Made by a program: the position numbers and the translations under genes. The notes below the pieces were generated by a model that worked only from the letters and a program-made list of their open reading frames with translations, made no database searches and was not told the origin of the DNA. From an uncultured Clostridia bacterium (GTDB lineage: Bacteria; Bacillota; Clostridia; Oscillospirales; CAG-272): a stretch of DNA of 36,052 nt. Shown piece after piece: positions 1-8,383 of this stretch. The DNA is taken from NCBI GenBank assembly GCA_946410595.1, contig CAMKAU010000013.1, positions 1-36,052 of the forward strand, written 5' to 3'. Every line of letters starts with the position of its first letter. Position 1 is the stretch's first letter.

Positions 1-24
1 ACATATAGGAAATAACTCTATTGG

Positions 25-205
25 TGTAGGGCGGGGGTTTATCTCCCGCCGTCCCACCGAAACAGAAAGCCGACCCACGCTAATCGGGTCGGCTTTCGTA
101 TTAGATTTGCTATGAATACGCTGACTTTCCATTTATCCCTTTTCAAAAAGTCTTTTGCCTACTTTTCTTCAGAAAAGCAGGTCATTTTCTTCAGAAAAGG
201 AAGGA
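25..205 (-). repeat. Dispersed 3'-end repeat, copy A
   Basis: This segment recurs at about 24103-24290 (same orientation) and 35828-35960 (opposite orientation). Shared parts are a GC hairpin with CGGGGGTTTATCTCCCG (present in copies A and B only), the GAAAGCCGACCC/GGGTCGGCTTTC hairpin, a CCCTTTTCAAAAAGTCTTTT block, and one or two small TTTTCTTCAGAAAA hairpins next to the gene. Here it abuts the stop codon of the minus-strand hydrolase at 206. Strand is given as minus because, in all three copies, the element is read in the direction of the gene ending next to it. No open reading frame in it looks real. Confidence 0.85.
65..97 (-). terminator. Terminator-like hairpin in repeat copy A
   Basis: A 12-bp perfect stem (65-76 with 86-97) surrounds a 9-nt loop. 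Read on the minus strand it is followed by CTTTCTGTTTCGG, a weak U-rich tail. It is the first strong stem after the operon that ends at 206 and is the best candidate for its transcript end. Confidence 0.6.
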
Positions 206-991
206 TTATTTCCTCTGCGCAAAGAGCCAGTCGACGGTGGCGGTATCGCGGCCGGCGGCGCCGAAGCAGAGGGAGGCGTGGTGGCCGACGCCCTCGTAGG
301 TGATCAGCTCGGCGTCGCGGGCGCCGGCGGCCTTCATCGCTTCGATCATCTTGCGCGAGCCCTCGTAGCTGACGATCTTATCCGCGGTGCCGTGATAGGC
401 GCGGACGGGGATATGGGCGATGCGGTCCGCCTTGTCCGGGTCTCCGCCGCCCGCGACGGCGACAAACGCCGTGAAAAAGTCGGGATACCGGGTGGAGAGA
501 TCCCAGAGGGCGTAGGCGCCCATCGAGTTGCCCCAGCCGTAGACGCGGCGGGAGTCGAGGGGAAAGCTGGCGAGCGCGAGATCGAAGAGCTCCTTGGCGG
601 CGGCGAGGGAGTCGACCGGCTCCGCCTCCTGCCGGCAGATCCCCTCGAGCGCGGGGATCTTTACTCTGACCCACGGCTTTTCCCGCGTGGTCTGCGGGGC
701 GAGGATGACGAGACTGTTGCGGTATTCGGGCGAGCCGACGAGCCCGGAGAGGACGGAGGTGATCTCCGGCTTGCGGATATGCTCGCCGTCCGTGCCGACC
801 GAGCCCATCCCGTGCATGAAGAAGAGGACGGGATAGTTATGCTGCATCGTGAAGTTGGCGGGCCGGTAGAACTGGCAGGGGAGGGTCACGCCGTTTTTGG
901 CGGTATAGAAGAACAGATGCCAGCCGGGGCGTTTGTTCTTTAGCTGATAGAGGGGATTTGCGCTTGCGGCGTCCGGGCTTCCCGTGTTCAT
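206..991 (-). CDS. Alpha/beta hydrolase (PHB depolymerase/esterase-like)
   Basis: A 261-residue cytoplasmic alpha/beta hydrolase with no signal peptide. The strand-turn FFMHGMG near residues 57-62 supplies the oxyanion region. GNSMGA places the nucleophile at Ser156, HGTAD gives Asp204, and GVGHH gives His237, so the triad is complete. It resembles the carboxy-terminal domain of the lipoprotein at 14050-15288, with shared GxSMGA, HGTAD, EGxGH and a DWLF ending near the C terminus, so the two are paralogues. It is the last gene of a run with the hydratase and the UPF0371 protein; the spacer to the UPF0371 stop is 13 nt. Substrate unknown; a carboxylic ester of a plant or cell-wall compound is possible but not shown. 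Confidence 0.88.
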   Translation of the reverse strand: MNTGSPDAASANPLYQLKNKRPGWHLFFYTAKNGVTLPCQFYRPANFTMQHNYPVLFFMHGMGSVGTDGEHIRKPEITSVLSGLVGSPEYRNSLVILAPQTTREKPWVRVKIPALEGICRQEAEPVDSLAAAKELFDLALASFPLDSRRVYGWGNSMGAYALWDLSTRYPDFFTAFVAVAGGGDPDKADRIAHIPVRAYHGTADKIVSYEGSRKMIEAMKAAGARDAELITYEGVGHHASLCFGAAGRDTATVDWLFAQRK

Positions 992-1004
992 CTCTCTTTC
1001 CTCC

Positions 1005-2495
1005 TTATTTGGTGCGGTAGAGCTTTTTCGTTTCGTAGACCGGCTCGCAGGTGCAGTTGACGCCGATCTTTTTGAAGGTGGCGGCGTCCACCGCCGGCAA
1101 AACGACCGAGGAGTGCAGCTCCAGCCCGCGCATCTTCGGCAGAGCGGCGAGCGCTTTTTTCGCCGTTTCGTCGGAGGCGGCGCAGACGGAGAGCGCGATC
1201 AGCGTTTCGTCCGTGTGGAGGCGGGGGTTGCGGTTGCCGAGGAACTCGGTCTTCAGACGCTGGACCGGCTCGATGACCTCGGCGGAGAGGAGCTTGACCT
1301 CGTCGTCGATCCCGGCGATATACTTGATCGCGTTGAGCAGGGCGGCGGAGGAGGAACCGAGGAGGCCGGAGGTCTTGCCGGTGATCAGCTTTCCGTCCGG
1401 CATCTGGATACAGACGGCGGGCTTGCCGGTCTCGTTTGCCGTTTCCACGGCGGGGGCGATGACCCGGCGGTAGGCGGAGGTGATGCCCGCCTGGCTCATG
1501 ATCATCTCGCAGCGGTAGACCGTTTCGTCGTCGACCCGGCAGAGGACGCGGTCGCACTTGGCGGCGTAGTAGCGGCGGATGATCTCCTCCCGCGCGGCGT
1601 CGCAGACGGCGCTGTCGTCGGTGATGCAGAAGCCCGCCATATTCACGCCCATGTCGGTCGGAGACTGGTAGGGGCATTTGCCCGTGATCTTTTCGAGGAT
1701 GTTCTGCAGAAGCGGGAACGCCTCCACGTCGCGGTTATAGTTGACGGCGGTCTTGCCGTACGCCTCGAGGTGGAAGGGGTCGATGGTGTTGACGTCCTTG
1801 AGATCGGCGGTCGCCGCCTCGTAGGCGAGGTTGACGGGGTGTTTTAAGGGGAGGTTCCAGATCGGGAAGGTCTCGAACTTGGCGTAACCGGCGCGCACGC
1901 CGCGCTTGTACTCGTGGTAGAGCTGGGAGAGGCAGGTCGCCATCTTCCCGCTGCCGGGGCCGGGCGCCGTGACGATCACGAGCGGCCGCTCGGTCTCGAT
2001 GTAATCGTTTTTGCCGTAGCCGTCGTCGCTGACGATCAGAGAGAGGTTGGAGGGGTAGCCGGAGATGGGATAGTGGATCGCCACCTTGATCCCCATGGAG
2101 ATCAGCCGGCGGCGGAAGACGTCCGCCGCGTACTGACCGGCGTACTGGGTGATGACGACGTTGCCGACGTGCAGCCCCCGCGCGCGGAACGCGTCGATCA
2201 GGCGGAGCACGTCCGCTTCGTAGGTGATGCCGAGGTCGGAGCGGGCCTTGTTCTTTTCGATGTCCGCGGCGTTGATCGCGATCACGACCTCCGCCCGGTC
2301 GGCGAGCTGGGTCAGCATCTTGATCTTGCTGTCCGGCTCGAAGCCCGGCAGCACGCGGGAGGCGTGATAGTCGTCAAAGAGCTTGCCGCCGAGCTCCAGA
2401 TAGAGCTTGTTTCCGAACTGGGAAATGCGCTTTTTGATATGCTCAGACTGCAGCTCGAGATATTTTTGATTGTCAAAGCCGATCCTGTGTCCCAT
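1005..2495 (-). CDS. UPF0371 / DUF1846 family protein
   Basis: A 496-residue soluble protein matching the UPF0371 (DUF1846) family at full length. Recognisable features are the opening GFDNQKYLELQ, the GGKLFDDYHASRVLPGFEPD segment near residues 36-55, ITQYAGQ, and TAPGPGSGKMATCLSQ, which resembles a nucleotide-binding loop. The family is common in Firmicutes; structures exist but, as far as I know, no enzymatic role is settled. It lies 12 nt after the aconitase-family hydratase and 13 nt before an alpha/beta hydrolase, so all three probably share one transcript. The start is an ATG with upstream ACGGAGATGG as a Shine-Dalgarno site. Family assignment is strong; function is unknown. Confidence 0.9.
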   Translation of the reverse strand: MGHRIGFDNQKYLELQSEHIKKRISQFGNKLYLELGGKLFDDYHASRVLPGFEPDSKIKMLTQLADRAEVVIAINAADIEKNKARSDLGITYEADVLRLIDAFRARGLHVGNVVITQYAGQYAADVFRRRLISMGIKVAIHYPISGYPSNLSLIVSDDGYGKNDYIETERPLVIVTAPGPGSGKMATCLSQLYHEYKRGVRAGYAKFETFPIWNLPLKHPVNLAYEAATADLKDVNTIDPFHLEAYGKTAVNYNRDVEAFPLLQNILEKITGKCPYQSPTDMGVNMAGFCITDDSAVCDAAREEIIRRYYAAKCDRVLCRVDDETVYRCEMIMSQAGITSAYRRVIAPAVETANETGKPAVCIQMPDGKLITGKTSGLLGSSSAALLNAIKYIAGIDDEVKLLSAEVIEPVQRLKTEFLGNRNPRLHTDETLIALSVCAASDETAKKALAALPKMRGLELHSSVVLPAVDAATFKKIGVNCTCEPVYETKKLYRTK

Positions 2496-2507
2496 AATCC
2501 ATCTCCG

Positions 2508-4730
2508 TTATTTCTTGTTTTTCCAGTAATTCATCAAGCAGCCGGCCGAGAGGATCTCCCGCTCGTCCGGGGTGAGCCTGCCGAGGGAAAGGCGGATCGG
2601 TTCCGCCGTTTCGCCGGAGAGGCGCCAGGCGTCGAACGCACCGTCTCCGCAGGCGAGCGCCCCGCGCAGATCGGGCAGCCAGAGGAAATCCCCGACCGCG
2701 AGCGTGAAATCCGAGCGGCGCAGGAGGGGGAGCATCCCCCAGTTGATCAGGTTGGAGCGGTAGCGCTTGGTCGCGTACTCGTCCGCGACGTTGGCGTAGC
2801 CGCCCAGCACCTTCTGGCAGGAGGCGGCCTGCTCGCGGGCGGAGCCGTCCCCCGGATTGTGCGCGAAGATCGCGGAGCCGAAGGAATAGGGCCCTTTGCC
2901 GCCGGGGAGAGAGGCGAGGAGGGCGCGCTGCCTGTCGTCAAGATGGGAGGCGGACGCCGCCTTCGCCCGGCCGACGTAGGCGGGATCCTTGCGGGAGAGG
3001 GTGAACTCCGCCAGCTTCATCGGATTGGAGCGGTAGGAGGAGGTCTCGCCGGAGGGGATCAGCTCGTCTGTGGTGGTGACGGGGTCGTCGATCACCGAAA
3101 CGATCTCCAGGAGAAGGGCGTTTTCCGGCGTTTCAAAGGCGGGCCAGTCCTTGATGTTCGGCCCGTAGCGCAGGGGTGTGTCCGGTTCCGCCTTCCCCCA
3201 GCCGTTGTAGACGCGCGCACGGTAGGCGCTGTCGTCGTAGCGGTAGGCGTAGGCGGTAAACGCGGGGTCGAGATCGGTCGCGGCGGTGATGATCCCGCCG
3301 TTTGCCGCGGTGGCGGCGATCGAACGCGCGTCCATCAGGGCGACCGAGGCGATCTGCCCCTGCCCGGGTTTGGAGCCCTCGCGGTTCGGGAAGTTGCGGG
3401 TGGTGTGGCGGACGCTGAGGCAGTTGTTGGCCGGCACGTCCCCGGCGCCGAAGCAGGGGCCGCAGAAGGCGGTCCGGACGGTCGCGCCCGCCCGCAAAAG
3501 CTCCGCCATCACGCCGTTTGCGGCCAGCTCGGTCATCACCGGCTGGCTCGCGGGGTAGACGGAAAGGGCGAAGGGGCCGTTTCCGAGCGCACTCGCGCGC
3601 AAGAGGTCGGCGGCGGCGCAGACGTTTTCAAAGGTGCCGCCCGCGCAGCCCGCGATCACGCCCTGATCGGCAAGGACGCCGCGCGGGGTGATCTTATCGG
3701 TGAGGGTAAAGCGCCCTTCCGGCAGACCGAGCTGGGAAACGGCGCGTTTTTCCGCCTCGCGGAGAACGTCGCCGGGGTTTTCGCAGAGCTCGCGGATCGG
3801 ATAGGCGCAGCTCGGGTGGAAGGGGAGCGCGATCATCGGCTCGACCGAGGAAAGATCGATCTCCACCATCCGGTCGTAGCAGGCAAGGGGGGCGGGGGCG
3901 AGTTTTTTGTACGCCTCGGGGCGCTTGTGCGTCTCGAAATACGCGCGGATCGTCTCGTCCGTCTCCCAGATCGAGGAGAGGCACGCCGTCTCGGTGGTCA
4001 TCACGTCGATCCCGCAGCGGTAGTCGGCGGAGAGAGAGGCGATCCCGTCCCCGATGAACTCGAGCACGGCGTTTTTGACAAAGCCGGAGGAATAGACCGC
4101 GCCGATCAGCGCGATCGCCACGTCCTGCGGGCCGACGCCGGGACGCGGTCTGCCCGTCAGCCGGACGGCGACGACGGCGGGATAGTCGATATCGTAGGTG
4201 CGGGAGAGGAGCTGCTTGACAAGCTCGGGTCCTCCTTCTCCGACCGCGAGCGTACCGAGCGCGCCGTAGCGGGTATGGCTGTCCGAGCCAAGGATCATCC
4301 GGCCGCATCCGCTCATCTCCTCCCGCATATAGGAGTGGATGACCGCCTGATGCGCGGGAACGTAGATGCCGCCGTATTTTTTGGCCGCGGAGAGACCGAA
4401 GAGATGGTCGTCCTCGTTGATCGTACCGCCGACGGCGCAGAGACTGTTGTGGCAGTTGGTGAGGACGTACGGCAGGGGGAAGGTCTCGAGCCCGCTTGCC
4501 CGCGCGGTCTGGATGATGCCGACGTAGGTGATATCGTGGGACGCCATCGCGTCAAAGCGGATCGAAAGATGCTCGTCCGAGCCGGAGAGGTTGTGGGCGG
4601 AGAGGATCGACCAGGCGATCGTTCCCTTCTTCGCCGCCTCCCGCTCGGCGGGTGTGAGCGCGGCGGCTTCCGCTTCCGTGAGAGGGCGTCCGTCCCGGAT
4701 GAAGACGGGGCCGTTTACAAGCTGGATCAT
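2508..4730 (-). CDS. Aconitase-superfamily hydratase
   Basis: A 740-residue Fe-S hydro-lyase of the aconitase superfamily. The three cluster cysteines are present: Cys362 in AGCAGG, and Cys423 and Cys426 in FCGPCFG. Other aconitase landmarks are DDHL (107-110), SDSHT (149-153), TTRNFPNREGS (about 443-453) and the C-terminal swivel-domain motifs GDGSAREQAA and RSNLINWGMLPL. Overall length and motif order match clostridial proteins called only 'hydratase'; it is not a clear AcnA, LeuC or AcnX. I start at 4730 because AACGGAG lies 9-13 nt upstream; the longer frame to 4793 would begin inside the preceding gene's terminator. First gene of the run to 206. No clear sigma-A promoter precedes it, so it may depend partly on readthrough from 4836-6203. 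Substrate not assignable. Confidence 0.9.
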   Translation of the reverse strand: MIQLVNGPVFIRDGRPLTEAEAAALTPAEREAAKKGTIAWSILSAHNLSGSDEHLSIRFDAMASHDITYVGIIQTARASGLETFPLPYVLTNCHNSLCAVGGTINEDDHLFGLSAAKKYGGIYVPAHQAVIHSYMREEMSGCGRMILGSDSHTRYGALGTLAVGEGGPELVKQLLSRTYDIDYPAVVAVRLTGRPRPGVGPQDVAIALIGAVYSSGFVKNAVLEFIGDGIASLSADYRCGIDVMTTETACLSSIWETDETIRAYFETHKRPEAYKKLAPAPLACYDRMVEIDLSSVEPMIALPFHPSCAYPIRELCENPGDVLREAEKRAVSQLGLPEGRFTLTDKITPRGVLADQGVIAGCAGGTFENVCAAADLLRASALGNGPFALSVYPASQPVMTELAANGVMAELLRAGATVRTAFCGPCFGAGDVPANNCLSVRHTTRNFPNREGSKPGQGQIASVALMDARSIAATAANGGIITAATDLDPAFTAYAYRYDDSAYRARVYNGWGKAEPDTPLRYGPNIKDWPAFETPENALLLEIVSVIDDPVTTTDELIPSGETSSYRSNPMKLAEFTLSRKDPAYVGRAKAASASHLDDRQRALLASLPGGKGPYSFGSAIFAHNPGDGSAREQAASCQKVLGGYANVADEYATKRYRSNLINWGMLPLLRRSDFTLAVGDFLWLPDLRGALACGDGAFDAWRLSGETAEPIRLSLGRLTPDEREILSAGCLMNYWKNKK

Positions 4731-4783
4731 ATCGGTATTCTCCGTTTTTTCGTGCTTTTGTTGTTTTTTGTCGAACGCTTGCA

Positions 4784-4819
4784 AGTAAAACAAGGACGGG
4801 CAGAGCGCACGTCCTTGTT
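4784..4819 (-). terminator. Rho-independent terminator
   Basis: Follows the FKBP/trigger-factor-like lipoprotein gene. A perfect 10-bp stem pairs 4810-4819 with 4789-4798 around an 11-nt loop, and minus-strand TTTTAC follows the descending arm. The U tract is short, so some readthrough into the hydratase gene is possible. Confidence 0.75.
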
Positions 4820-4835
4820 GTCTTTCCGGAAGATT

Positions 4836-6203
4836 TTATTTTTCCGTGACGGAGGCGGTCGCGAGCAGGGTTTCCATTCCCTTTTCCCAGAGGAGGATAT
4901 CGCGGACGGCGTCGTGATCGACGACCGCGTCAAAGTCCTCGAGGGTGGGGTAGTCCTCCTGGGACTCTTCCGCGTAGAGCTTTTCCACTTTCGCCGCCAG
5001 ATCCTCGTCGGAAACCTCCCAGCCCTCCGCTTTGATCAGAGAGTAGAAGACGAGTTTTTCCTTGATCGCAGCCTCGGCGGCGGGGACGCAGACCTTCTCC
5101 CTGAACTCGGAGAGACTGGCGTATCCCGTGCTCTTCACATACTCGCGCAGGGAGAGCTTGTAGTAAAGCCCGGCGATGCTGTCGTAATAATCGTAGTTCT
5201 TCTGAACGGCTTCCTTGAGCGCGGAGGAGGGATAGCTCTTCACTTCCGCATTGTCGAGGATCGCTTTCCAGAGGGTGGAGTATTTCGCCTTGGTCGCGTT
5301 CTGCTCGTAGGCCTCCTCCAGCTTCTCTTTCAGCGCCTCTTTCGCTTTCGCCGCGGTCTCGTACTCCGTTTCGGCGGCGACCAGCTCGTCGGTGATCTCC
5401 GCGGTCACGATCTCGCGGGACGCTTTGGTGACGGTCACGGCGTACTCGGCGCTCTTGCCCGCGGCGTTGGCGTCGGCAAAGTCCTCCGGCAGGGTCACGG
5501 TGATCTTCTGCTCTTCCCCGATCTTCACGCCGACGAGCTTTTCCTGCACGGCGGCGGGGAGTCTCTCCGAGGAAACGCTCTCGCCCTCGGAGCCTTCAAA
5601 CTTTTCGCCGCCCACCGTTGCGGAGAAGGTAACGGTCAGCGCGTCGTCCTTCTCGGTGAGAGTGCCCTCGGCGAGCTCCTTGTCGTACGCGTAAGCGGGG
5701 ACGGAAACGCTGTTGACGGTCACTTCAAAAACGACCGCTTTGCCCGAGAGGTCGGTGTTGCTCGTATAAGGATCCGGGAAGGTCAGGTTGAGGGTGGCGG
5801 TATCGCCTTTCTTCTTCCCGATCAGCCCGTCTTCAAAGCCGTCGATGTAGCTGTCCGAGCCGAGGACGAGATCCTGTCCTTCGGCGGTACCGCCGTCGAA
5901 CGCCTCGCCGTCGATCTTGCCCGCGTAGTCGATGTTGACGGTGTCGCCGTCTTTGGCGGCGTAATCGTCTTCCGCGAGCTTGGTCGTCGCGGAAGATTCC
6001 AGCAGCTTTTTCAGCTCTGTTTCGACCGCCTCGTCGTCGACCTTCTCCGGCATTTTGACCTCGAGCGCGAGATTTTTGTACGCGCCGAGGGTCACGTAGC
6101 GGGACAGATCCTCCGTTTTATAGTTGAAGCTTCCGCAGGAGGAAAGCAGCAGAGCGGACAGAAGAACCGCCGCCAGAAGTGCGAAACGTGCTCTCTTTTT
6201 CAT
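4836..6203 (-). CDS. Lipoprotein with FKBP-type and trigger-factor-like domains
   Basis: A 455-residue lipoprotein. A short basic start, a hydrophobic stretch and the lipobox LLSSC (Cys23) mark lipid anchoring outside the membrane. Residues about 80-168 form an FKBP-type peptidyl-prolyl isomerase domain (GDTVNIDYAGKIDGEAFDGG, then LVLGSDSYIDGFEDGLIG). Residues about 180-275 repeat the same strand pattern in weaker form (FSATVGGEKFEG, LVGVKIGEEQ), apparently a second, degenerate FKBP unit. The remainder is helical and resembles the trigger factor C-terminal chaperone arms. The likely role is folding of exported proteins at the outer face of the membrane, like PrsA or secreted trigger-factor relatives. 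It is transcribed alone from the promoter at 6282-6310 and ends at the terminator at 4784-4819. Confidence 0.88.
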   Translation of the reverse strand: MKKRARFALLAAVLLSALLLSSCGSFNYKTEDLSRYVTLGAYKNLALEVKMPEKVDDEAVETELKKLLESSATTKLAEDDYAAKDGDTVNIDYAGKIDGEAFDGGTAEGQDLVLGSDSYIDGFEDGLIGKKKGDTATLNLTFPDPYTSNTDLSGKAVVFEVTVNSVSVPAYAYDKELAEGTLTEKDDALTVTFSATVGGEKFEGSEGESVSSERLPAAVQEKLVGVKIGEEQKITVTLPEDFADANAAGKSAEYAVTVTKASREIVTAEITDELVAAETEYETAAKAKEALKEKLEEAYEQNATKAKYSTLWKAILDNAEVKSYPSSALKEAVQKNYDYYDSIAGLYYKLSLREYVKSTGYASLSEFREKVCVPAAEAAIKEKLVFYSLIKAEGWEVSDEDLAAKVEKLYAEESQEDYPTLEDFDAVVDHDAVRDILLWEKGMETLLATASVTEK

Positions 6204-6281
6204 TGAACCAACTTCCTTACCCTAAAGAATGAGATTGTTCGCCTTTTGCGGGAACGCAAAAGCGCAAATATACAATTCAGA

Positions 6282-6310
6282 ATTATAGCAAAGTTTTTTC
6301 CGGATTGCAA
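6282..6310 (-). promoter_or_regulatory. Sigma-A promoter for the FKBP-like lipoprotein gene
   Basis: On the minus strand TTGCAA (6310-6305), a 17-nt spacer and TATAAT (6287-6282) lie about 80 nt upstream of the start at 6203. Spacing is ideal and the -10 is consensus. Confidence 0.8.
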
Positions 6311-6330
6311 GCCCTTCCCGAAAAAATCGG

Positions 6331-6352
6331 GAAAAATTGCCGGTTTTTCCGG
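6331..6352 (-). terminator. Terminator of glmS
   Basis: Just after the glmS stop the minus strand reads CCGG-AAAAA-CCGG, then CAATTTTT. A second small stem, CCCGA/TCGGG around five T, follows at once (about 6316-6330). The stems are short, so strength is uncertain. Confidence 0.6.
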
Positions 6353-6353
6353 A

Positions 6354-8189
6354 TCACTCGACGGTCACGCTCTTGGCGAGATTGCGGGGCTTGTCAACGT
6401 CCAGTCCCCGCTCCGCCGCGAGGAAGTACGCCAGCAGCTGAAGCGAGGTCGCGCCCGCGATCGTGGAAACGGCGGTGTCGTCCGTCGGGACCGGCAAAAC
6501 GAAGTCCGCCTCCCCGCGGATGTCCTCCGCGGAGGCGGGGCAGAGCGCGATGACCCGCGCGCCGCGCGCCTTGACCTCGCGGATGTTGGAGAGCATCTTC
6601 TCGAACATGGCGGGGACGGTGCAGCAGGCGACGACCGGCGTGCCCGGCTCGATCAGGCTGATGGTGCCGTGCTTGAGTTCTCCCGCGGCGTACGCCTCGC
6701 TGTGCGTGTAGGTGATCTCCTTCAGCTTCAGCGACCCCTCCATCGCAAGGAACCGGTCGGCTCCCCGCCCGATAAAGAACATACTCTTCGTATCCATCAG
6801 GGAGTGCGCCGCCGCCCGGATCCCGCCGTCGTTTGCAAGGATCCCGTCGATCTCTCCCGGCAGGTCGTGTTCAAGCAGGGAGACGACCTCCCGCGCCCGC
6901 TTTTCGGCGAGGGTGCCGCGCGCGAGTCCGGCGGAGACGGCCAAGAGCGTCATCAGCGCCGCCTGCACGGTGTAGGCCTTGGTGGAGCAGACCGAGATCT
7001 CCGGTCCCGCCCAGGTGTAGAGGACGTGGTCCGCCTCCCGCGCGATCGAGGAGCCGATCACGTTGACGACGCCGAGCGTCTTCGCTCCGCGGGCCTTTGC
7101 CAGCCGCAGCGCGGCTAAGGTGTCCGCCGTTTCGCCCGACTGGGAAACGAGGATCACGAGATCCCCCTCTCCGACCAGCGGCTCCGCGTAGCGGAACTCG
7201 GAGGCGATCTCGGTATCCGCGGGGAGCTTGGCGTATTCCTCTAACTTGCATTTGCCGGCGCAGCCCGCGAACATGGCGGTCCCGCAGGCGACGATATGGA
7301 CCTTGTCGATCTGCCGGAAGACGGAAACGTCAAATCCCTCGCCCGAAAAGTCCGGCAGGCCGTTTTTGATCCGCGGAGAGAGCGTGTCGCGCAGGGTCTT
7401 CGCTTCCTCGTTGATCTCCTTGATCATAAAGTGCGGATACCCGCCCTTTTCCGCCGCCTCGACGTCCCAGGTCGCCGTTTCCAGCGGAGGATGCACCTCC
7501 TCGCCCCGGCTGTTTTTCACCGTGACGCCGTCCGGACGGACGACGGCGAAATCCCGCTCGCCGAGCTGATAGTAGTGTTTCGTATAGCGGAGGATGGCGG
7601 TGATATCGGAGGCGACGTAGTTCTCCCCTTTTCCGACCCCGACGATCAGCGGACTGCCCATCCGCGCGGCGTAGACCGTGCCGGGCTCGTCGGCGAACAC
7701 GCAGGCGAAGGCGTAGGAGCCGACAAGCTCCTGCATCGCGGCGTAAAACGCCGCCTCCTTGTCGCCGAGTTTTTTATAATAGGAGGTAAGCAGCACGGCC
7801 GCGACCTCGGTATCCGTTTCCGAGAGGAAAACGTACCCCTCGCCCGTGAGCCGCTCGCGCAGCTCCGCGTAGTTCTCGATGATGCCGTTGTGGACCAGCT
7901 GCAGCGCGTCTGTCCCGTGGGGGTGGGAGTTGACGTCAGAGGGAGCGCCGTGGGTCGCCCAGCGGGTATGCCCGATGCCGCAGGAGGAGGTCTTCGCCTC
8001 CGGGCAGGCGTCGACCTTGGCGCTTACGTTCGCAAGCCGCCCCCGCGCCTTCAGGGTAATGAGCTTCCCCTCCTCGGAAAAAAAGGAGACGCCCGCCGAG
8101 TCGTAGCCGCGGTACTCAAGCGCCGCAAGACCCTCCAGCAGCCGCTTGGCCGCTTCCTTTTTGCCGGTGTAGCCGATAATGCCGCACAT
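6354..8189 (-). CDS. glmS: Glutamine-fructose-6-phosphate aminotransferase
   Basis: GlmS makes glucosamine-6-phosphate from fructose-6-phosphate and glutamine, the entry step to UDP-GlcNAc. The 611-residue length is normal. Cys2 of MCGIIGY is the N-terminal nucleophile of the glutaminase domain (about 1-220, with LEYRGYDSAG and LVHNGIIENY). Two SIS isomerase domains follow: the first carries VACGTA, ASEFRY, SQSGETADT and STKA, the second GRGADRFLAMEGSLKLKEI. It ends with the typical DKPRNLAKSVTVE. The leader contains a glmS ribozyme, so expression is expected to be shut off by glucosamine-6-phosphate. No Shine-Dalgarno sequence is visible near the ATG; instead a strong hairpin and T-rich stretch lie directly upstream (separate entry). 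Confidence 0.98.
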   Translation of the reverse strand: MCGIIGYTGKKEAAKRLLEGLAALEYRGYDSAGVSFFSEEGKLITLKARGRLANVSAKVDACPEAKTSSCGIGHTRWATHGAPSDVNSHPHGTDALQLVHNGIIENYAELRERLTGEGYVFLSETDTEVAAVLLTSYYKKLGDKEAAFYAAMQELVGSYAFACVFADEPGTVYAARMGSPLIVGVGKGENYVASDITAILRYTKHYYQLGERDFAVVRPDGVTVKNSRGEEVHPPLETATWDVEAAEKGGYPHFMIKEINEEAKTLRDTLSPRIKNGLPDFSGEGFDVSVFRQIDKVHIVACGTAMFAGCAGKCKLEEYAKLPADTEIASEFRYAEPLVGEGDLVILVSQSGETADTLAALRLAKARGAKTLGVVNVIGSSIAREADHVLYTWAGPEISVCSTKAYTVQAALMTLLAVSAGLARGTLAEKRAREVVSLLEHDLPGEIDGILANDGGIRAAAHSLMDTKSMFFIGRGADRFLAMEGSLKLKEITYTHSEAYAAGELKHGTISLIEPGTPVVACCTVPAMFEKMLSNIREVKARGARVIALCPASAEDIRGEADFVLPVPTDDTAVSTIAGATSLQLLAYFLAAERGLDVDKPRNLAKSVTVE

Positions 8190-8201
8190 AGAAAAACCGA
8201 A

Positions 8202-8230
8202 GTCCGCGGCGGCGGGGAAACGCCGCGGAC
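8202..8230 (-). promoter_or_regulatory. Hairpin with T run directly before the glmS start
   Basis: A perfect 10-bp GC-rich stem (8221-8230 with 8202-8211) surrounds a 9-nt loop. On the minus strand TTCGGTTTTTCT follows, then the glmS ATG. It looks like an intrinsic terminator yet sits between the ribozyme and the start codon, where a Shine-Dalgarno site would be expected. It may act as an attenuator or a translational structure. Confidence 0.6.
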
Positions 8231-8249
8231 CGTCCCTATTCTTTCATTC

Positions 8250-8383
8250 TCCGCAAAAGACCTTTTGTCCTCCGGTCGCCCGGGGGCTTTGTAATCTTTC
8301 TCCGACAGGAGTGTGCCGCGCGGACATCCGCCGAATCTTCGATCGTCCGCTTCCTCGTTAACCGCTTCCGCGGTCTGGCGCTG
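8250..8383 (-). ncRNA. glmS ribozyme (glucosamine-6-phosphate riboswitch)
   Basis: The leader of glmS matches the glmS ribozyme (Rfam RF00234 class). Minus strand from 8382 reads AGCGCCAGACC, with self-cleavage expected between A8382 and G8381. Next comes GTTAACGAGG, the conserved catalytic-core strand, then AAGCGGACGATCGAAGATTC and GGCGGATGTCCGC forming the central stems. The 3' part has CCTGTCGGAG, AGATTACAAAG and GGACAAAAGG, as in known members. It binds glucosamine-6-phosphate and cleaves the mRNA, lowering GlmS. The 3' boundary is approximate. A nearly perfect inverted repeat, ACGGCGCC/GGCGCCGT (8384-8400), sits directly before the cleavage site. Confidence 0.93.

Noticed and set aside
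1914..6206. A 1430-codon plus-strand open frame
   Set aside because: It lies antisense to three well-supported genes, shows low-complexity Gly/Arg/Val/Asp composition typical of a GC-rich shadow frame, and has no domain or ribosome site.
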